Shown here: piece by piece, positions 15,870-23,636 of the stretch | Numbering within the stretch: the first letter of the stretch is position 1 | Layout: every line of letters starts with the position of its first letter | Source of the DNA: Amycolatopsis sp. WQ 127309 | Lineage (GTDB): Bacteria > Actinomycetota > Actinomycetes > Mycobacteriales > Pseudonocardiaceae | Assembly: GCF_023023025.1 (NCBI RefSeq) | Contig: NZ_CP095481.1 | Span: 2,108,001-2,172,000 of the forward strand | Reading direction: 5' to 3' | Length of the DNA: 64,000 bases | Notes under the pieces: generated by a model | The model's database searches: none | What the model saw: the letters and a program-made list of their open reading frames with translations, nothing else | What the model was told of the DNA's origin: nothing | Position numbers and translations under genes: made by a program

Positions 15870-17687
15870 ATGTACGTACTGGGCATCAGCAGGGTCCACG
15901 ACTCGGCGGCGGCACTCGTGCGCGACGGCGAGATCATCGCCTTCGCCGAGGAGGAACGCTTCACCCGCAAGAAGCACGACGGCGGTTTCCCCGCCGAGGC
16001 CATCAAGTTCTGCCTGGAGCGCGCCGGGATCACGCTGGCCGACGTCGACCACGTCGCCTACTACTGGCAGCGCTGGAAGGAAGGCATCCACGCGGCCAAG
16101 GTGTTCGCGCGCTACTTCCCCGGCACGCTGGACGTCTTCCGCAACGCCAACGGCGACGAAGGCGGCCGTTCGTCGGGCATGGTCGACACCTTCAAGACCG
16201 GCGGCGGCTCGGGCCACGACGACTACCACGTCGGCGGCGCGGTCCTGGCCCACATCAAACGGTCCTACACGCTGGAGCAGGAAGTCAAGGACGCCACCGG
16301 GTGGACCGGCCCGACGAAGTTCAAGACGCACCTCGTCGACCACCACCGCGCGCACGCGGCCAGCGGCTACTTCATCTCGCCGTGGGACGAGTCGGCCGTG
16401 CTCACCTTCGACGGCATCGGCAGCGACGGCACGGCGACCTACCTCGCGCACGGCCGCGGCAACAAGATCGTCGACCTGCGGCGCATCAAGTTCCCGCACT
16501 CGCTCGGCGCGATGTACGCCGGCGTCACCGGTTACCTCGGCTTCTACCCGACCCGCGACGAGGGCAAGATCATGGGCCTCGCGCCGCTGGGCGAGGACAC
16601 CTACGTCGACGCGTTCAAGCAGCTCATCCACCTCGACGACGACGGCGGCTTCGAGCTGGACCTGAGCTGGTTCGCCCACCACCGCACCGGCAAGCACGTG
16701 ATGGCCGAGAAGTTCGCCCGCACCTTCGGCCCGGCGCGGCCCAAAACCCGCGTCACGGCTGAGAATCCCGTTCCCCAGCACTACTGCGACATCGCGTACG
16801 CGCTGCAGGTGACGCTGGAGGAAGCGGGCCTGCACCTGGCCCGGTGGCTCCAGCGCGAGACCGGTTCGAAGCGGCTGTGCGTCGCCGGCGGCGTCGCGCT
16901 CAACAGCGTCATGAACGGCCGGATCCTGCTGGAGACGCCGTTCGAGGACTTCTTCGCCCAGCCCGCGGCGGCCGACGACGGCTGCGCGCTCGGCGCGGCG
17001 CTGGAGGTCTCGGTCGGCAAGTACGGCAAGCCGCGCCCGCGTGACGGCTACACCTACACCGGCCCGGACTACACCGAGGCCGAGATGGAGGTGGCGCTGC
17101 AGGACGCCGGCGTCGAGTACACCCACGTCGACGACATCGCCGCGCACACCGCCGCGAAGATCGCCGACGGCCGGATCGTCGGCTGGGTGCAGGGCCGGAT
17201 GGAGTGCGGGCCGCGGGCGCTGGGCAACCGCTCGCTCGTCGCCGACCCGCGCGACCCGGAGTCGAAGACCCGGATGAACGAGAAGGTCAAGCACCGCGAG
17301 GCGTTCCGGCCGTTCGCGCCGTCGTGCCTGGCCGAGCGCGCGGGCGAGTACTTCGTCAGCGACTACCCGTCACCGGTGATGCTGCTGGTGTTCGACGTCC
17401 TGCCCGACAAGCGCGCCGAGGTGCCGGCGATCACGCACGTCGACGGGACCGCGCGGGTGCAGACGGTCAGCGAGGCGGACAATCCGCTGTACTACCGGAT
17501 GATCAGCGAGTTCGAGAAGCTGACCGGCGTGCCGATGGTCGTCAACACGTCGTTCAACGACAACAACGAGCCGATCGTGGCGAGCCCGGCCGACGCCATC
17601 GCCTGCTACCTGAAGACCGACGTCGACGCGCTGGCCCTCGGCCCGTTCTGGGTCGAGAAGCCGCGGCTGGAGGAAGACACCGAATGA
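15870..17687 (+). CDS. Carbamoyltransferase, CmcH/NodU family
   Basis: 605 residues, ATG with GGGAGA upstream. It transfers a carbamoyl group from carbamoyl phosphate to a hydroxyl, through carbamoyl-AMP. N-terminal Kae1-like domain: HDSAAALVRDGEIIAFAEEER near residue 10, DHHRAHAASGYF with His158, His159 and His162, and a Gly-rich GIGSDGTATYL stretch. C-terminal YrdC-like part: GRMECGPRALGNRSLVADP, KHREAFRPFAPS and NTSFNDNNEPIVASP. Family members act on Nod factors, cephalosporins, novobiocin and other products. The neighbouring sugar genes suggest that a sugar or lipid-linked hydroxyl is the acceptor. Its stop overlaps the next ATG. Confidence 0.93.
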   Translation: MYVLGISRVHDSAAALVRDGEIIAFAEEERFTRKKHDGGFPAEAIKFCLERAGITLADVDHVAYYWQRWKEGIHAAKVFARYFPGTLDVFRNANGDEGGRSSGMVDTFKTGGGSGHDDYHVGGAVLAHIKRSYTLEQEVKDATGWTGPTKFKTHLVDHHRAHAASGYFISPWDESAVLTFDGIGSDGTATYLAHGRGNKIVDLRRIKFPHSLGAMYAGVTGYLGFYPTRDEGKIMGLAPLGEDTYVDAFKQLIHLDDDGGFELDLSWFAHHRTGKHVMAEKFARTFGPARPKTRVTAENPVPQHYCDIAYALQVTLEEAGLHLARWLQRETGSKRLCVAGGVALNSVMNGRILLETPFEDFFAQPAAADDGCALGAALEVSVGKYGKPRPRDGYTYTGPDYTEAEMEVALQDAGVEYTHVDDIAAHTAAKIADGRIVGWVQGRMECGPRALGNRSLVADPRDPESKTRMNEKVKHREAFRPFAPSCLAERAGEYFVSDYPSPVMLLVFDVLPDKRAEVPAITHVDGTARVQTVSEADNPLYYRMISEFEKLTGVPMVVNTSFNDNNEPIVASPADAIACYLKTDVDALALGPFWVEKPRLEEDTE

Positions 17688-18409
17688 CGATCTCCGCACC
17701 CGCCCCGGTCACCCCCGATCAGGGGTGGGTCGGCGCGTTGTACCGGCGGCGGCGGTGGCTGTGGCTGGTGGCCGCCGTCCCGGCCGTGGTCACGACGCTG
17801 CTGATCATGGTGATCCTGCCGCCGGACCAGACGCTGGACAACGTCGGCGACTGGGCGTTCAAGCTGTGCCCGTTCCTGTTCGCGGTGCTCACGGTCGCGC
17901 TGTTCCCGCGCACGAAGCTGGGCCCGGCGCTGATCGTGTTCGCCGTGTTCGTCTACATGTCCTATTTGGACACCGAACTGGTGATGCGGGTCCAGGCGTT
18001 CGCCCGCGACGCGGCCACGGACGACGACGCGTTCCAGCCCGTCTACCAGTTCGAGCTGTTCGTGACGACGTTCATCGTGCTGTTCGCGCTGCTGGCCTAC
18101 CGCCTCGGCGGCGGCCGGACGGCGAACGTGCTCAAGGCCGGCGTCGCGTCGATCCTGGTGGTCATCTCGGGCGTCAACGACCTGACGTTCTGGGCGCTCA
18201 ACGACGTCTGGGCGGCGGGCACGAAGCCGACCGAGCTGAAGTGGGCGTCGCACATGATCGTGTTCCTCGGCGGGCCGCCGAGCGTGCCCGCCGCGGTGGC
18301 GTTCATGGCCGTGCACCTGGTGCTGGCCGCGATCGTCGTCGCGTTGCCGGTGGGCCGGTGGGTGAACCGGGCGCTCAGAGTCCCCGCTTCACCGACTGAA
18401 GCTTCGTGA
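17684..18409 (+). CDS. Polytopic membrane protein of unknown function
   Basis: 241 residues, ATG at 17684 in ATGA overlap with the carbamoyltransferase. Six or seven hydrophobic segments can be seen, beginning RRWLWLVAAVPAVVTTLLIMV at about 23-43. An acidic loop (RDAATDDDAFQP) and the polar stretch GVNDLTFWALNDVWAAG within a membrane region are notable. I do not recognise the family. Its tight coupling says that it works with the carbamoyltransferase, for example as acceptor-handling membrane partner. The last 35 bases overlap the convergent downstream gene. Confidence 0.75.
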   Translation: MTISAPAPVTPDQGWVGALYRRRRWLWLVAAVPAVVTTLLIMVILPPDQTLDNVGDWAFKLCPFLFAVLTVALFPRTKLGPALIVFAVFVYMSYLDTELVMRVQAFARDAATDDDAFQPVYQFELFVTTFIVLFALLAYRLGGGRTANVLKAGVASILVVISGVNDLTFWALNDVWAAGTKPTELKWASHMIVFLGGPPSVPAAVAFMAVHLVLAAIVVALPVGRWVNRALRVPASPTEAS

Positions 18410-19001
18410 CCGCGGCCGGGTCGCCCTGGAAGTCCAGGTTCACGGCGTCCCGGCCGAACACGAACAGCAGCAGGTCGACCGGGTCCCCGACCACCGTCAC
18501 GGGGTCGGGCCCGGTCTTGACCGCGGCCTCGCGGCCGTCGGTGGTCCGGAGGGTGACGCCGACCGGCGACTTGCGGAGGTTGAGCTTCGCGGCGCCCTTG
18601 GCCGAGCGCCACGCGGTGGCGTCCCGGGTGGGGTCGGCCGGGCGCGGCTGCCAGTCCGGCTGCGCGCGGCGGACGTCCTCGTGGTGGACGAGGAACTCGG
18701 CGCCGTTGGTCAGCTCGTCGAGCGGGCCGATCGAGGTGGGCCAGAACTTCGACGGCCCCTGGCGCACCTGGTCGACGAGGCTCGCCCACGGCTTCGCGGC
18801 GTAGCGGTCTTGGACCTTCTTCGTGTACCCGGCGAGCGCGGGCACCGCGATGCCCGGCGCGGCGTCGATCCGGTGCTCGCGCACGACGAGGTGCGCGGCG
18901 AGATCCCGCGTCGTCCAGCCTTCGCACAAAGTCGGCGCGTCGGGCCCGAGGTCCTCGAAGAGCGAGCTCAACGCCTGGCGTTCGTCAGCAGCGACACCCA
19001 T
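18375..19001 (-). CDS. TIGR03085-type metal-binding protein (DinB/maleylpyruvate isomerase fold)
   Basis: 208 residues, ATG at 19001. The N-terminus (LFEDLGPDAPTLCEGWTTRDLAAHLVVREHR) has the TLCxGWTxxDLAAHL signature of the mycothiol-dependent maleylpyruvate isomerase/DinB fold, and the middle has EFLVHHEDVRRAQP, whose His residues complete the metal site. Members use or bind mycothiol-like thiols in actinobacteria; a precise role is not known. It is convergent with, and overlaps by 35 bases, the membrane protein gene, and is divergent from the flavin oxidoreductase gene. Confidence 0.8.
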   Translation of the reverse strand: MGVAADERQALSSLFEDLGPDAPTLCEGWTTRDLAAHLVVREHRIDAAPGIAVPALAGYTKKVQDRYAAKPWASLVDQVRQGPSKFWPTSIGPLDELTNGAEFLVHHEDVRRAQPDWQPRPADPTRDATAWRSAKGAAKLNLRKSPVGVTLRTTDGREAAVKTGPDPVTVVGDPVDLLLFVFGRDAVNLDFQGDPAAVTKLQSVKRGL

Positions 19002-19074
19002 GTGTGTGACGCTACTCGCCGGTACCCGGGTCGGCGACGGGAAGAGACCGCGAGCACGTGTCGTTGACCGGGAT

Positions 19075-20142
19075 GTGAGCCGACTCTTCAGCCCGATCAC
19101 CGTCCGCGGCCTGACGCTGCCGAACCGCGCGTGGGTGTCCCCGATGTGCCAGTACTCCGCCACCGACGGCCTGCCAGGCGACTGGCACCTCGTCCACCTG
19201 GGCCAGTTCGCCACCGGCGGCGCCGGCCTGGTGCTGACCGAAGCGACGGCCGTCACCCCTGAGGGCCGGATCAGCCCGCAGGACACCGGCATCTGGAGCG
19301 AGGCGCACGCCGACGCGTGGCGCCGGGTCGTCGAATTCGTGCACGCCCAGGGCACCGCGATCGGCATGCAGCTGGCCCACGCGGGCCGCAAGGGCTCGAC
19401 GAAGCGCCCGTGGGACGGCTCGGGCAGCGTCGCCGCTTCGGACGGCGGCTGGCCGAGCGTCGGCGCCGACGCCCAGGCGTTCGGCTCGTACGACCCGGCG
19501 CGGCCGCTTTCGACGGACGAGGTGAGCGCCCTGCCGGCGGCGTTCGCGGCCGGCGCCCGCCACGCGCTGGACGCCGGGTTCGACCTGCTGGAGCTGCACT
19601 TCGCGCACGGCTACCTGGTGCACCAGTTCCTGTCGCCGCTGTCCAACTCCCGCACGGACCGCTACGGCGGCGACTTCGAGGGCCGCACCCGGCTGGCGCT
19701 GGAGATCACCGACGCGGTGCGCGCCGAAGTGGGCTCATCGGTGCCGCTGTTCGCGCGCTTGTCGTCGTCGGACTGGACCGAGGGCGGCTGGACGATCGAG
19801 GACTCGGTGCGTCTCACGAAGCTGCTGGCCGAGCGCGGCGTCGACCTGGTCGACGCGTCCTCGGGCGGCAACACCCCGAACCCGGACATCCCGGTCGGCC
19901 CGGGCTACCAGGTCCCGTTCGCCGCCCGGATCCGCACCGAGACGGGCCTGCCGACGGGCGCGGTGGGCATGATCACGGACCCGGAGCAGGCGGAGGAGAT
20001 CGTGGCCTCGGGCTCGGCGGACGCGGTGTTCCTGGCCCGAGCCCTGCTGCGCGACCCGCACTGGCCGTTGCGAGCGGCGAACGTCCTGGGCGCCGACGTG
20101 CCATGGCCGAACCAATACGCCCGAGCCAGGTCCTGGCACTGA
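19075..20142 (+). CDS. Old yellow enzyme, NADH:flavin oxidoreductase (YqjM-like)
   Basis: 355 residues from GTG 19075. A TIM-barrel flavoenzyme of the classical thermophilic-like (YqjM) subgroup: FSPITVRGLTLPNRAWVSPMCQYSA carries the FMN-tuning Cys, QLAHAGRKGS the substrate-binding His, and HFAHGYLVHQFLSPLSN with RTDRYGG closes the active site. It reduces activated C=C bonds with NAD(P)H. The open frame runs further upstream, but that part reads through the divergent gene and has no family match. Downstream is the 21-bp repeat array. Confidence 0.93.
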   Translation: MSRLFSPITVRGLTLPNRAWVSPMCQYSATDGLPGDWHLVHLGQFATGGAGLVLTEATAVTPEGRISPQDTGIWSEAHADAWRRVVEFVHAQGTAIGMQLAHAGRKGSTKRPWDGSGSVAASDGGWPSVGADAQAFGSYDPARPLSTDEVSALPAAFAAGARHALDAGFDLLELHFAHGYLVHQFLSPLSNSRTDRYGGDFEGRTRLALEITDAVRAEVGSSVPLFARLSSSDWTEGGWTIEDSVRLTKLLAERGVDLVDASSGGNTPNPDIPVGPGYQVPFAARIRTETGLPTGAVGMITDPEQAEEIVASGSADAVFLARALLRDPHWPLRAANVLGADVPWPNQYARARSWH

Positions 20143-20146
20143 CTCC

Positions 20147-20311
20147 CGTAACCCACGTGACTGGACCCGTATCCCACGTGACTGGACTCGTATCCCATGT
20201 GATTGGGGCCGGAACTCGCGAGTTCCGGCTTCAATCACGTGAGTTCCGGGTCCAGACACGCGAGTTCCGGGTCCAGACACGCGGGTTCCGGCTCTGATCA
20301 CGCGGGTTCCG
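20147..20311. repeat. Two opposed blocks of 21-bp tandem repeats
   Basis: Three units start at 20147, 20168 and 20189 (core CCCACGTGACTGGAC). Four full units and a partial fifth start at 20217, 20238, 20259, 20280 and 20301 (core CGCGAGTTCCGGGTCCAGA). The reverse complement of the second block aligns with the first: both share GACCCG, a variable 5-base part, then CGTG-CTG. So one 21-bp unit occurs in both orientations about a small palindrome, GGAACTCGCGAGTTCC (20211-20226). The array lies between the flavin oxidoreductase and glutamate decarboxylase genes. Translated, it gives 7-residue repeats (REFRVQT), but no plausible gene carries it. Confidence 0.9.
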
Positions 20312-20422
20312 GGGCCGTGGCGGGACTGACTTTTGCCGCGAAAGGTCGGTTGCGGTCTCTTTCGGACCGGGACCGACCGTTCGCGCACGCGGCTGCCGGC
20401 GGATGGCGCTACCGTCGGTTTC

Positions 20423-21811
20423 ATGGTTCTGCACCAGGGAAAAACCGACCGCCCGGACCGCGTCGGCGGCACGAATCCGATGTACGCCGGAGCGAACCCG
20501 GCGCTCGCGGCGGGCTTCGTCATGCCGCACGACAAGCTGCTCGACGCGCCCGTGCCACCGGACACGGCGCTGCAGCTCGTGCGCGACGAGCTGATGCTCG
20601 ACGGCAACGCGCGGCTGAACCTCGCCACGTTCGTCACGACGTGGATGGAACCGCAAGCGCGTGAGCTGATGGCCGAGTGCGTCGACAAGAACATGATCGA
20701 CAAGGACGAGTACCCGCAGACCGCCGAGCTGGAGCGGCGCTGCGTGAACATCCTCGCCGACCTGTGGCACGCGCCCGACCTCACCGACATCATGGGCTGC
20801 TCGACGACCGGGTCGTCCGAGGCCTGCATGCTCGCCGGGATGGCGTTGAAGCGGCGCTGGTCCAAGCTGGGCCGCACCGGGAAGCCGAACCTAGTGATGG
20901 GCGTGAACGTCCAGGTGTGCTGGGAGAAGTTCTGCGAGTACTGGGAGGTCGAGCCGCGGCTGGTGCCGATGGAGGGCGACCGGTACCACCTCTCCGCCGA
21001 GGAGGCCGTGGCGCGCTGCGACGAGAACACGATCGGCGTGGTGGCGATCCTCGGCTCGACGTTCGACGGCAGCTACGAGCCGGTGGCGGAGATCTCGGCG
21101 GCGCTCGACGCGCTGCAGGAGCGCGCGGGCTGGGACATCCCGGTGCACGTCGACGGCGCGTCGGGCGCGATGATCGCGCCGTTCCTCGACCCCGAGCTGG
21201 AGTGGGACTTCCGGTTGCCGCGGGTCGCGTCGATCAACACGTCCGGCCACAAGTACGGGCTGGTGTACCCGGGTGTGGGCTGGGTGATCTGGCGGAACAA
21301 GGAGGCGCTGCCGTCGGAGCTGGTGTTCAACGTCAACTATCTCGGCGGCGACATGCCGACGTTCGCGCTGAACTTCTCCCGCCCGGGCGCGGAGGTCGCG
21401 GCCCAGTACTACACGTTCGTGCGGCTCGGCCGCGAGGGATTCCGCGCGGTGCAACAGGCCTCGCGTGACGTGGCGACGCACTTGTCGGCCGGCGTCGCCG
21501 ACCTGGGCCCGTTCGAGCTGCTGACCCACGGCGACCAGCTGCCGGTGTTCGCGGTCACCACCCGCCCCGGCGTGAACTTCGACGTCTTCGACGTGTCCCG
21601 CCGGCTGCGCGAGCGCGGCTGGCTGGTGCCGGCGTACACGTTCCCGGCCAATCGCACGGACCTGGCGGTGCTCCGCATCGTGGTCCGCAACGGCTTCACG
21701 CACGACTTGGCGGACCTGCTGCTGGCCGACCTGGCCCGGGTGGTCCCGGAGCTGGAGAAGGAAGGAGGCCGCTCCAAGGACCCAGCCAAGGCGACGGCGT
21801 TCCACCACTGA
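20423..21811 (+). CDS. gad: Glutamate decarboxylase
   Basis: 462 residues, ATG at 20423. A PLP enzyme of the group II decarboxylase family converting glutamate to GABA and CO2 with uptake of a proton. Seen are NLATFVTTWMEPQARELM, the conserved TTGSSEACMLAGMALKRRW, VHVDGASGAMIAPF and the PLP-lysine motif INTSGHKYGLVYPGVGW. Length and the C-terminal HH-containing end match bacterial GadB. No GadC antiporter gene is nearby, so a role in GABA metabolism or general acid stress is likely. An earlier in-frame region is open but unconserved. It ends 4 bases before a hairpin terminator. Confidence 0.95.
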   Translation: MVLHQGKTDRPDRVGGTNPMYAGANPALAAGFVMPHDKLLDAPVPPDTALQLVRDELMLDGNARLNLATFVTTWMEPQARELMAECVDKNMIDKDEYPQTAELERRCVNILADLWHAPDLTDIMGCSTTGSSEACMLAGMALKRRWSKLGRTGKPNLVMGVNVQVCWEKFCEYWEVEPRLVPMEGDRYHLSAEEAVARCDENTIGVVAILGSTFDGSYEPVAEISAALDALQERAGWDIPVHVDGASGAMIAPFLDPELEWDFRLPRVASINTSGHKYGLVYPGVGWVIWRNKEALPSELVFNVNYLGGDMPTFALNFSRPGAEVAAQYYTFVRLGREGFRAVQQASRDVATHLSAGVADLGPFELLTHGDQLPVFAVTTRPGVNFDVFDVSRRLRERGWLVPAYTFPANRTDLAVLRIVVRNGFTHDLADLLLADLARVVPELEKEGGRSKDPAKATAFHH

Positions 21812-21814
21812 GCG

Positions 21815-21852
21815 CGCGAACGGCCGGCTCCCGGAGGAACCGGCCGTTCGCG
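21815..21852. terminator. Terminator between glutamate decarboxylase and dps
   Basis: A perfect 13-bp inverted repeat, CGCGAACGGCCGG (21815-21827) and its complement (21840-21852), around a 12-base loop, placed between two convergent genes. It can serve both directions. Confidence 0.75.
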
Positions 21853-21860
21853 AGACGGGG

Positions 21861-22337
21861 TCAGGCCTGCTGGGCCTGCCACATCCAGTGCGCCTCTTCG
21901 AGGGCGCGGGTGATCTCGATCAGCAGGTCCTGCGTCACGAGGTCGCTCTTGTCGGTCTCGTCGATGCGCTTGCGCAGCCGCTCGATGAGGGTCGAAAGGA
22001 TGTCGACGATCGCGGCGACGGTCGACTCGACCGACTGCCAGTTGTCCGGGTAGTCGGGTACGCCGGAGCTCTCGACGACGGTCTTCGCCTTGCCGTTCGG
22101 TGAGACGCCGATGGCGTTCGCCCGCTCGGCGACCTGGTCGACGTACTCGCGCGCGGTGGTCACGAGTTCGTCGAGCTGCAGGTGCGCGCTGCGGAAGTTC
22201 GCGCCGACGACGTTCCAGTGCGCCTGCTTGGCGATGAGGGAGAGGTCGACCAGGTCCACCAGCGTCGCCTGGAGGGCGTTGCCGGTGATCTCCTTGTCGG
22301 CCTCGGCCAGCGGGCTCTTGATCGGGGACTTGGCCAT
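21861..22337 (-). CDS. dps: Dps-family ferritin-like DNA-protecting protein
   Basis: 158 residues, ATG at 22337 with AGGAAAGGATC upstream. The ferritin-like four-helix fold shows the shared ferroxidase ligands: QAHWNVVGANFRSAHLQLDEL (His and Asp/Glu of one subunit) and the second helix AREYVDQVAERANAIG. Dps dodecamers oxidise Fe(II) with H2O2, store iron and shield DNA. The N-terminus MAKSPIKSPLAEADKE is short and without a long Lys-rich tail, so DNA binding may be weak. It lies 31 bases behind ohr on the same strand, making a peroxide-defence operon. Confidence 0.92.
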   Translation of the reverse strand: MAKSPIKSPLAEADKEITGNALQATLVDLVDLSLIAKQAHWNVVGANFRSAHLQLDELVTTAREYVDQVAERANAIGVSPNGKAKTVVESSGVPDYPDNWQSVESTVAAIVDILSTLIERLRKRIDETDKSDLVTQDLLIEITRALEEAHWMWQAQQA

Positions 22338-22368
22338 GCTTGATCCTTTCCTGGAAGCCGGAGCGGGA

Positions 22369-22791
22369 TCAGACGGTCGCGGAGAGCGCGACCTCGATGT
22401 TCCCGCGGGTGGCGTTGGAGTAGGGGCAGACCTGGTGGGCCTGCTCGACCAGCTGGTCGGCTTGGGCCTGCTCGACACCCGGCAGCGACACCTTCAGCGC
22501 GACGCCGAGACCGAAACCGACGTCCTGCTTGAGCACGCTGACCTCGGCCGTGACGGTCGTGTCGTGCAGTGCCACCTTGGCCTGACGCGCGACCAGCTGC
22601 AGCGCGCTGTGGAAGCACGCCGAGTAGCCGGCGGCGAAGAGCTGTTCGGGGTTCGTCTTGTCCCCGCCCGGGCCACCCATCTCCTTCGGGATGGCCAACG
22701 ACTCGTCGATGACGCCGTCGGACGAGGTGACCTCGCCGTTGCGGCCGTCTCCGCGTGCCGTCGCCACCGCGGTGTAGATCGCCTGACCCAT
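22369..22791 (-). CDS. ohr: Organic hydroperoxide resistance protein (OsmC/Ohr family)
   Basis: 140 residues, ATG at 22791. A thiol peroxidase that reduces organic hydroperoxides to alcohols using reducing power from small dithiols. The two catalytic cysteines are in GYSACFHSAL (Cys59) and VCPYSNATRGN (Cys122); the TNPEQLFAAGY segment before Cys59 is diagnostic for Ohr rather than OsmC. First gene of the ohr-dps operon. No OhrR-type MarR regulator is next to it. Confidence 0.95.
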   Translation of the reverse strand: MGQAIYTAVATARGDGRNGEVTSSDGVIDESLAIPKEMGGPGGDKTNPEQLFAAGYSACFHSALQLVARQAKVALHDTTVTAEVSVLKQDVGFGLGVALKVSLPGVEQAQADQLVEQAHQVCPYSNATRGNIEVALSATV

Positions 22792-22926
22792 GCTTCGCCT
22801 GCCTTCTTCCGGGGACGCTCCGCGTCGAGCGTCTCAGTGGGTACAACATCCCGCACCTGCGGAACAGTGCCCCTACATGGCAGGCATCACGTGCTTCGGT
22901 TACCCGGCACCGGCCGGGCGAAACGC

Positions 22927-23499
22927 TCAGGAGTGGCGCGACACCGCGAACTCGGCGACCTGACGGCCGATCAGCCGCAGCGTGCGGGTGCTCTTCTCGT
23001 CGGACGCGCCGCCGCCGTCGTCGAACTTGGTCTCGGCCGAGTTGATCGAACCGCCCAGCGGGGTGGCCCAGCCGCGCAGCGCGTGCGTGATCGTGCGCAG
23101 CTGCTCGAGGGTGGTGACCGCGGCCTGCCAGCCGTACGCGACGGCGGCGAGGCCGACGGCGCGGCCGTCGAGGTAGGGGCGGGCGTCGTCGCGGAGGTCC
23201 TCGACGTAGTCCAAGGCGTTCTTGACCAGGCCGGACAGCGCGCCGTGGTAGCCCGGCGAGACGACGATCAGCCCGTCGGCGTGGCGGACGGCGTCGACGA
23301 GCTGCATCGCGCGTTCGTCGCGCGCCGGCTCGCCTGCGTCGTAGAAGGGCAGCACCAGGTCCGGGCCGGAGAGCAGCCGCGTCCGGACGCCGACTTCCGC
23401 CGCGGCGGCGAGCGCGATCTGCAGCGCGCGTTCGGACTGCGAGCCCTCGCGCAGAGAGCCGCCGATCCCGAGCACATTGACCGTCTTGGCTGAAGTCAC
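22927..23499 (-). CDS. NAD(P)H-dependent FMN reductase
   Basis: 190 residues, GTG start. The flavodoxin-like fold of the SsuE/ArsH family begins VLGIGGSLREGSQSERAL (phosphate-binding loop for FMN) and has SPGYHGALSGLVKNALDYVEDL, the flavin-contacting block. It reduces FMN with NAD(P)H, feeding monooxygenases or reducing quinones. The start lies 16 bases from a perfect 18-bp palindrome (23516-23533), so it is probably regulated there. It is divergent from the esterase gene. Confidence 0.9.
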   Translation of the reverse strand: MTSAKTVNVLGIGGSLREGSQSERALQIALAAAAEVGVRTRLLSGPDLVLPFYDAGEPARDERAMQLVDAVRHADGLIVVSPGYHGALSGLVKNALDYVEDLRDDARPYLDGRAVGLAAVAYGWQAAVTTLEQLRTITHALRGWATPLGGSINSAETKFDDGGGASDEKSTRTLRLIGRQVAEFAVSRHS

Positions 23500-23515
23500 G
23501 CTTTCCAGGCTAACC

Positions 23516-23533
23516 CCTCCACTTAAGTGGAGG
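23516..23533. promoter_or_regulatory. Perfect 18-bp palindromic operator candidate
   Basis: CCTCCACTT followed by AAGTGGAGG, a perfect 9+9 palindrome with no spacer, lies 16 bases upstream of the FMN reductase start and about 100 bases before the divergent esterase. Its position over the reductase promoter or 5' end suggests a repressor site. No regulator gene is adjacent, so the binding protein is unknown. Confidence 0.65.
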
Positions 23534-23590
23534 ACCAGACTTTGGGACGGAGGTCCAGGTCACAGCCGGTGGCCCACTGGACCAGCTACC

Positions 23591-23602
23591 TACTGGCAAG
23601 TA
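23591..23602. promoter_or_regulatory. Short inverted repeat before the esterase gene
   Basis: TACT-GGCA-AGTA, a 4+4+4 inverted repeat 34 bases before the ATG of the esterase gene. The TACT/AGTA half-sites resemble those of HxlR-type regulators (such as TTACT...AGTAA). The repeat is short, so this is only a candidate. Confidence 0.35.
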
Positions 23603-23636
23603 ACATCTGGGCGGCACCGATGCACAGGAGGCAACG

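Noticed and set aside
14487..17294. A 935-codon minus-strand open frame across the flippase and carbamoyltransferase genes
   Set aside because: It runs opposite two well-supported genes and its composition (Arg/Gln/His/Asp/Val runs) is that of an antisense shadow in GC-rich DNA.
20147..20311. CRISPR array
   Set aside because: Units are contiguous 21-mers without variable spacers, and no cas genes are in the window.
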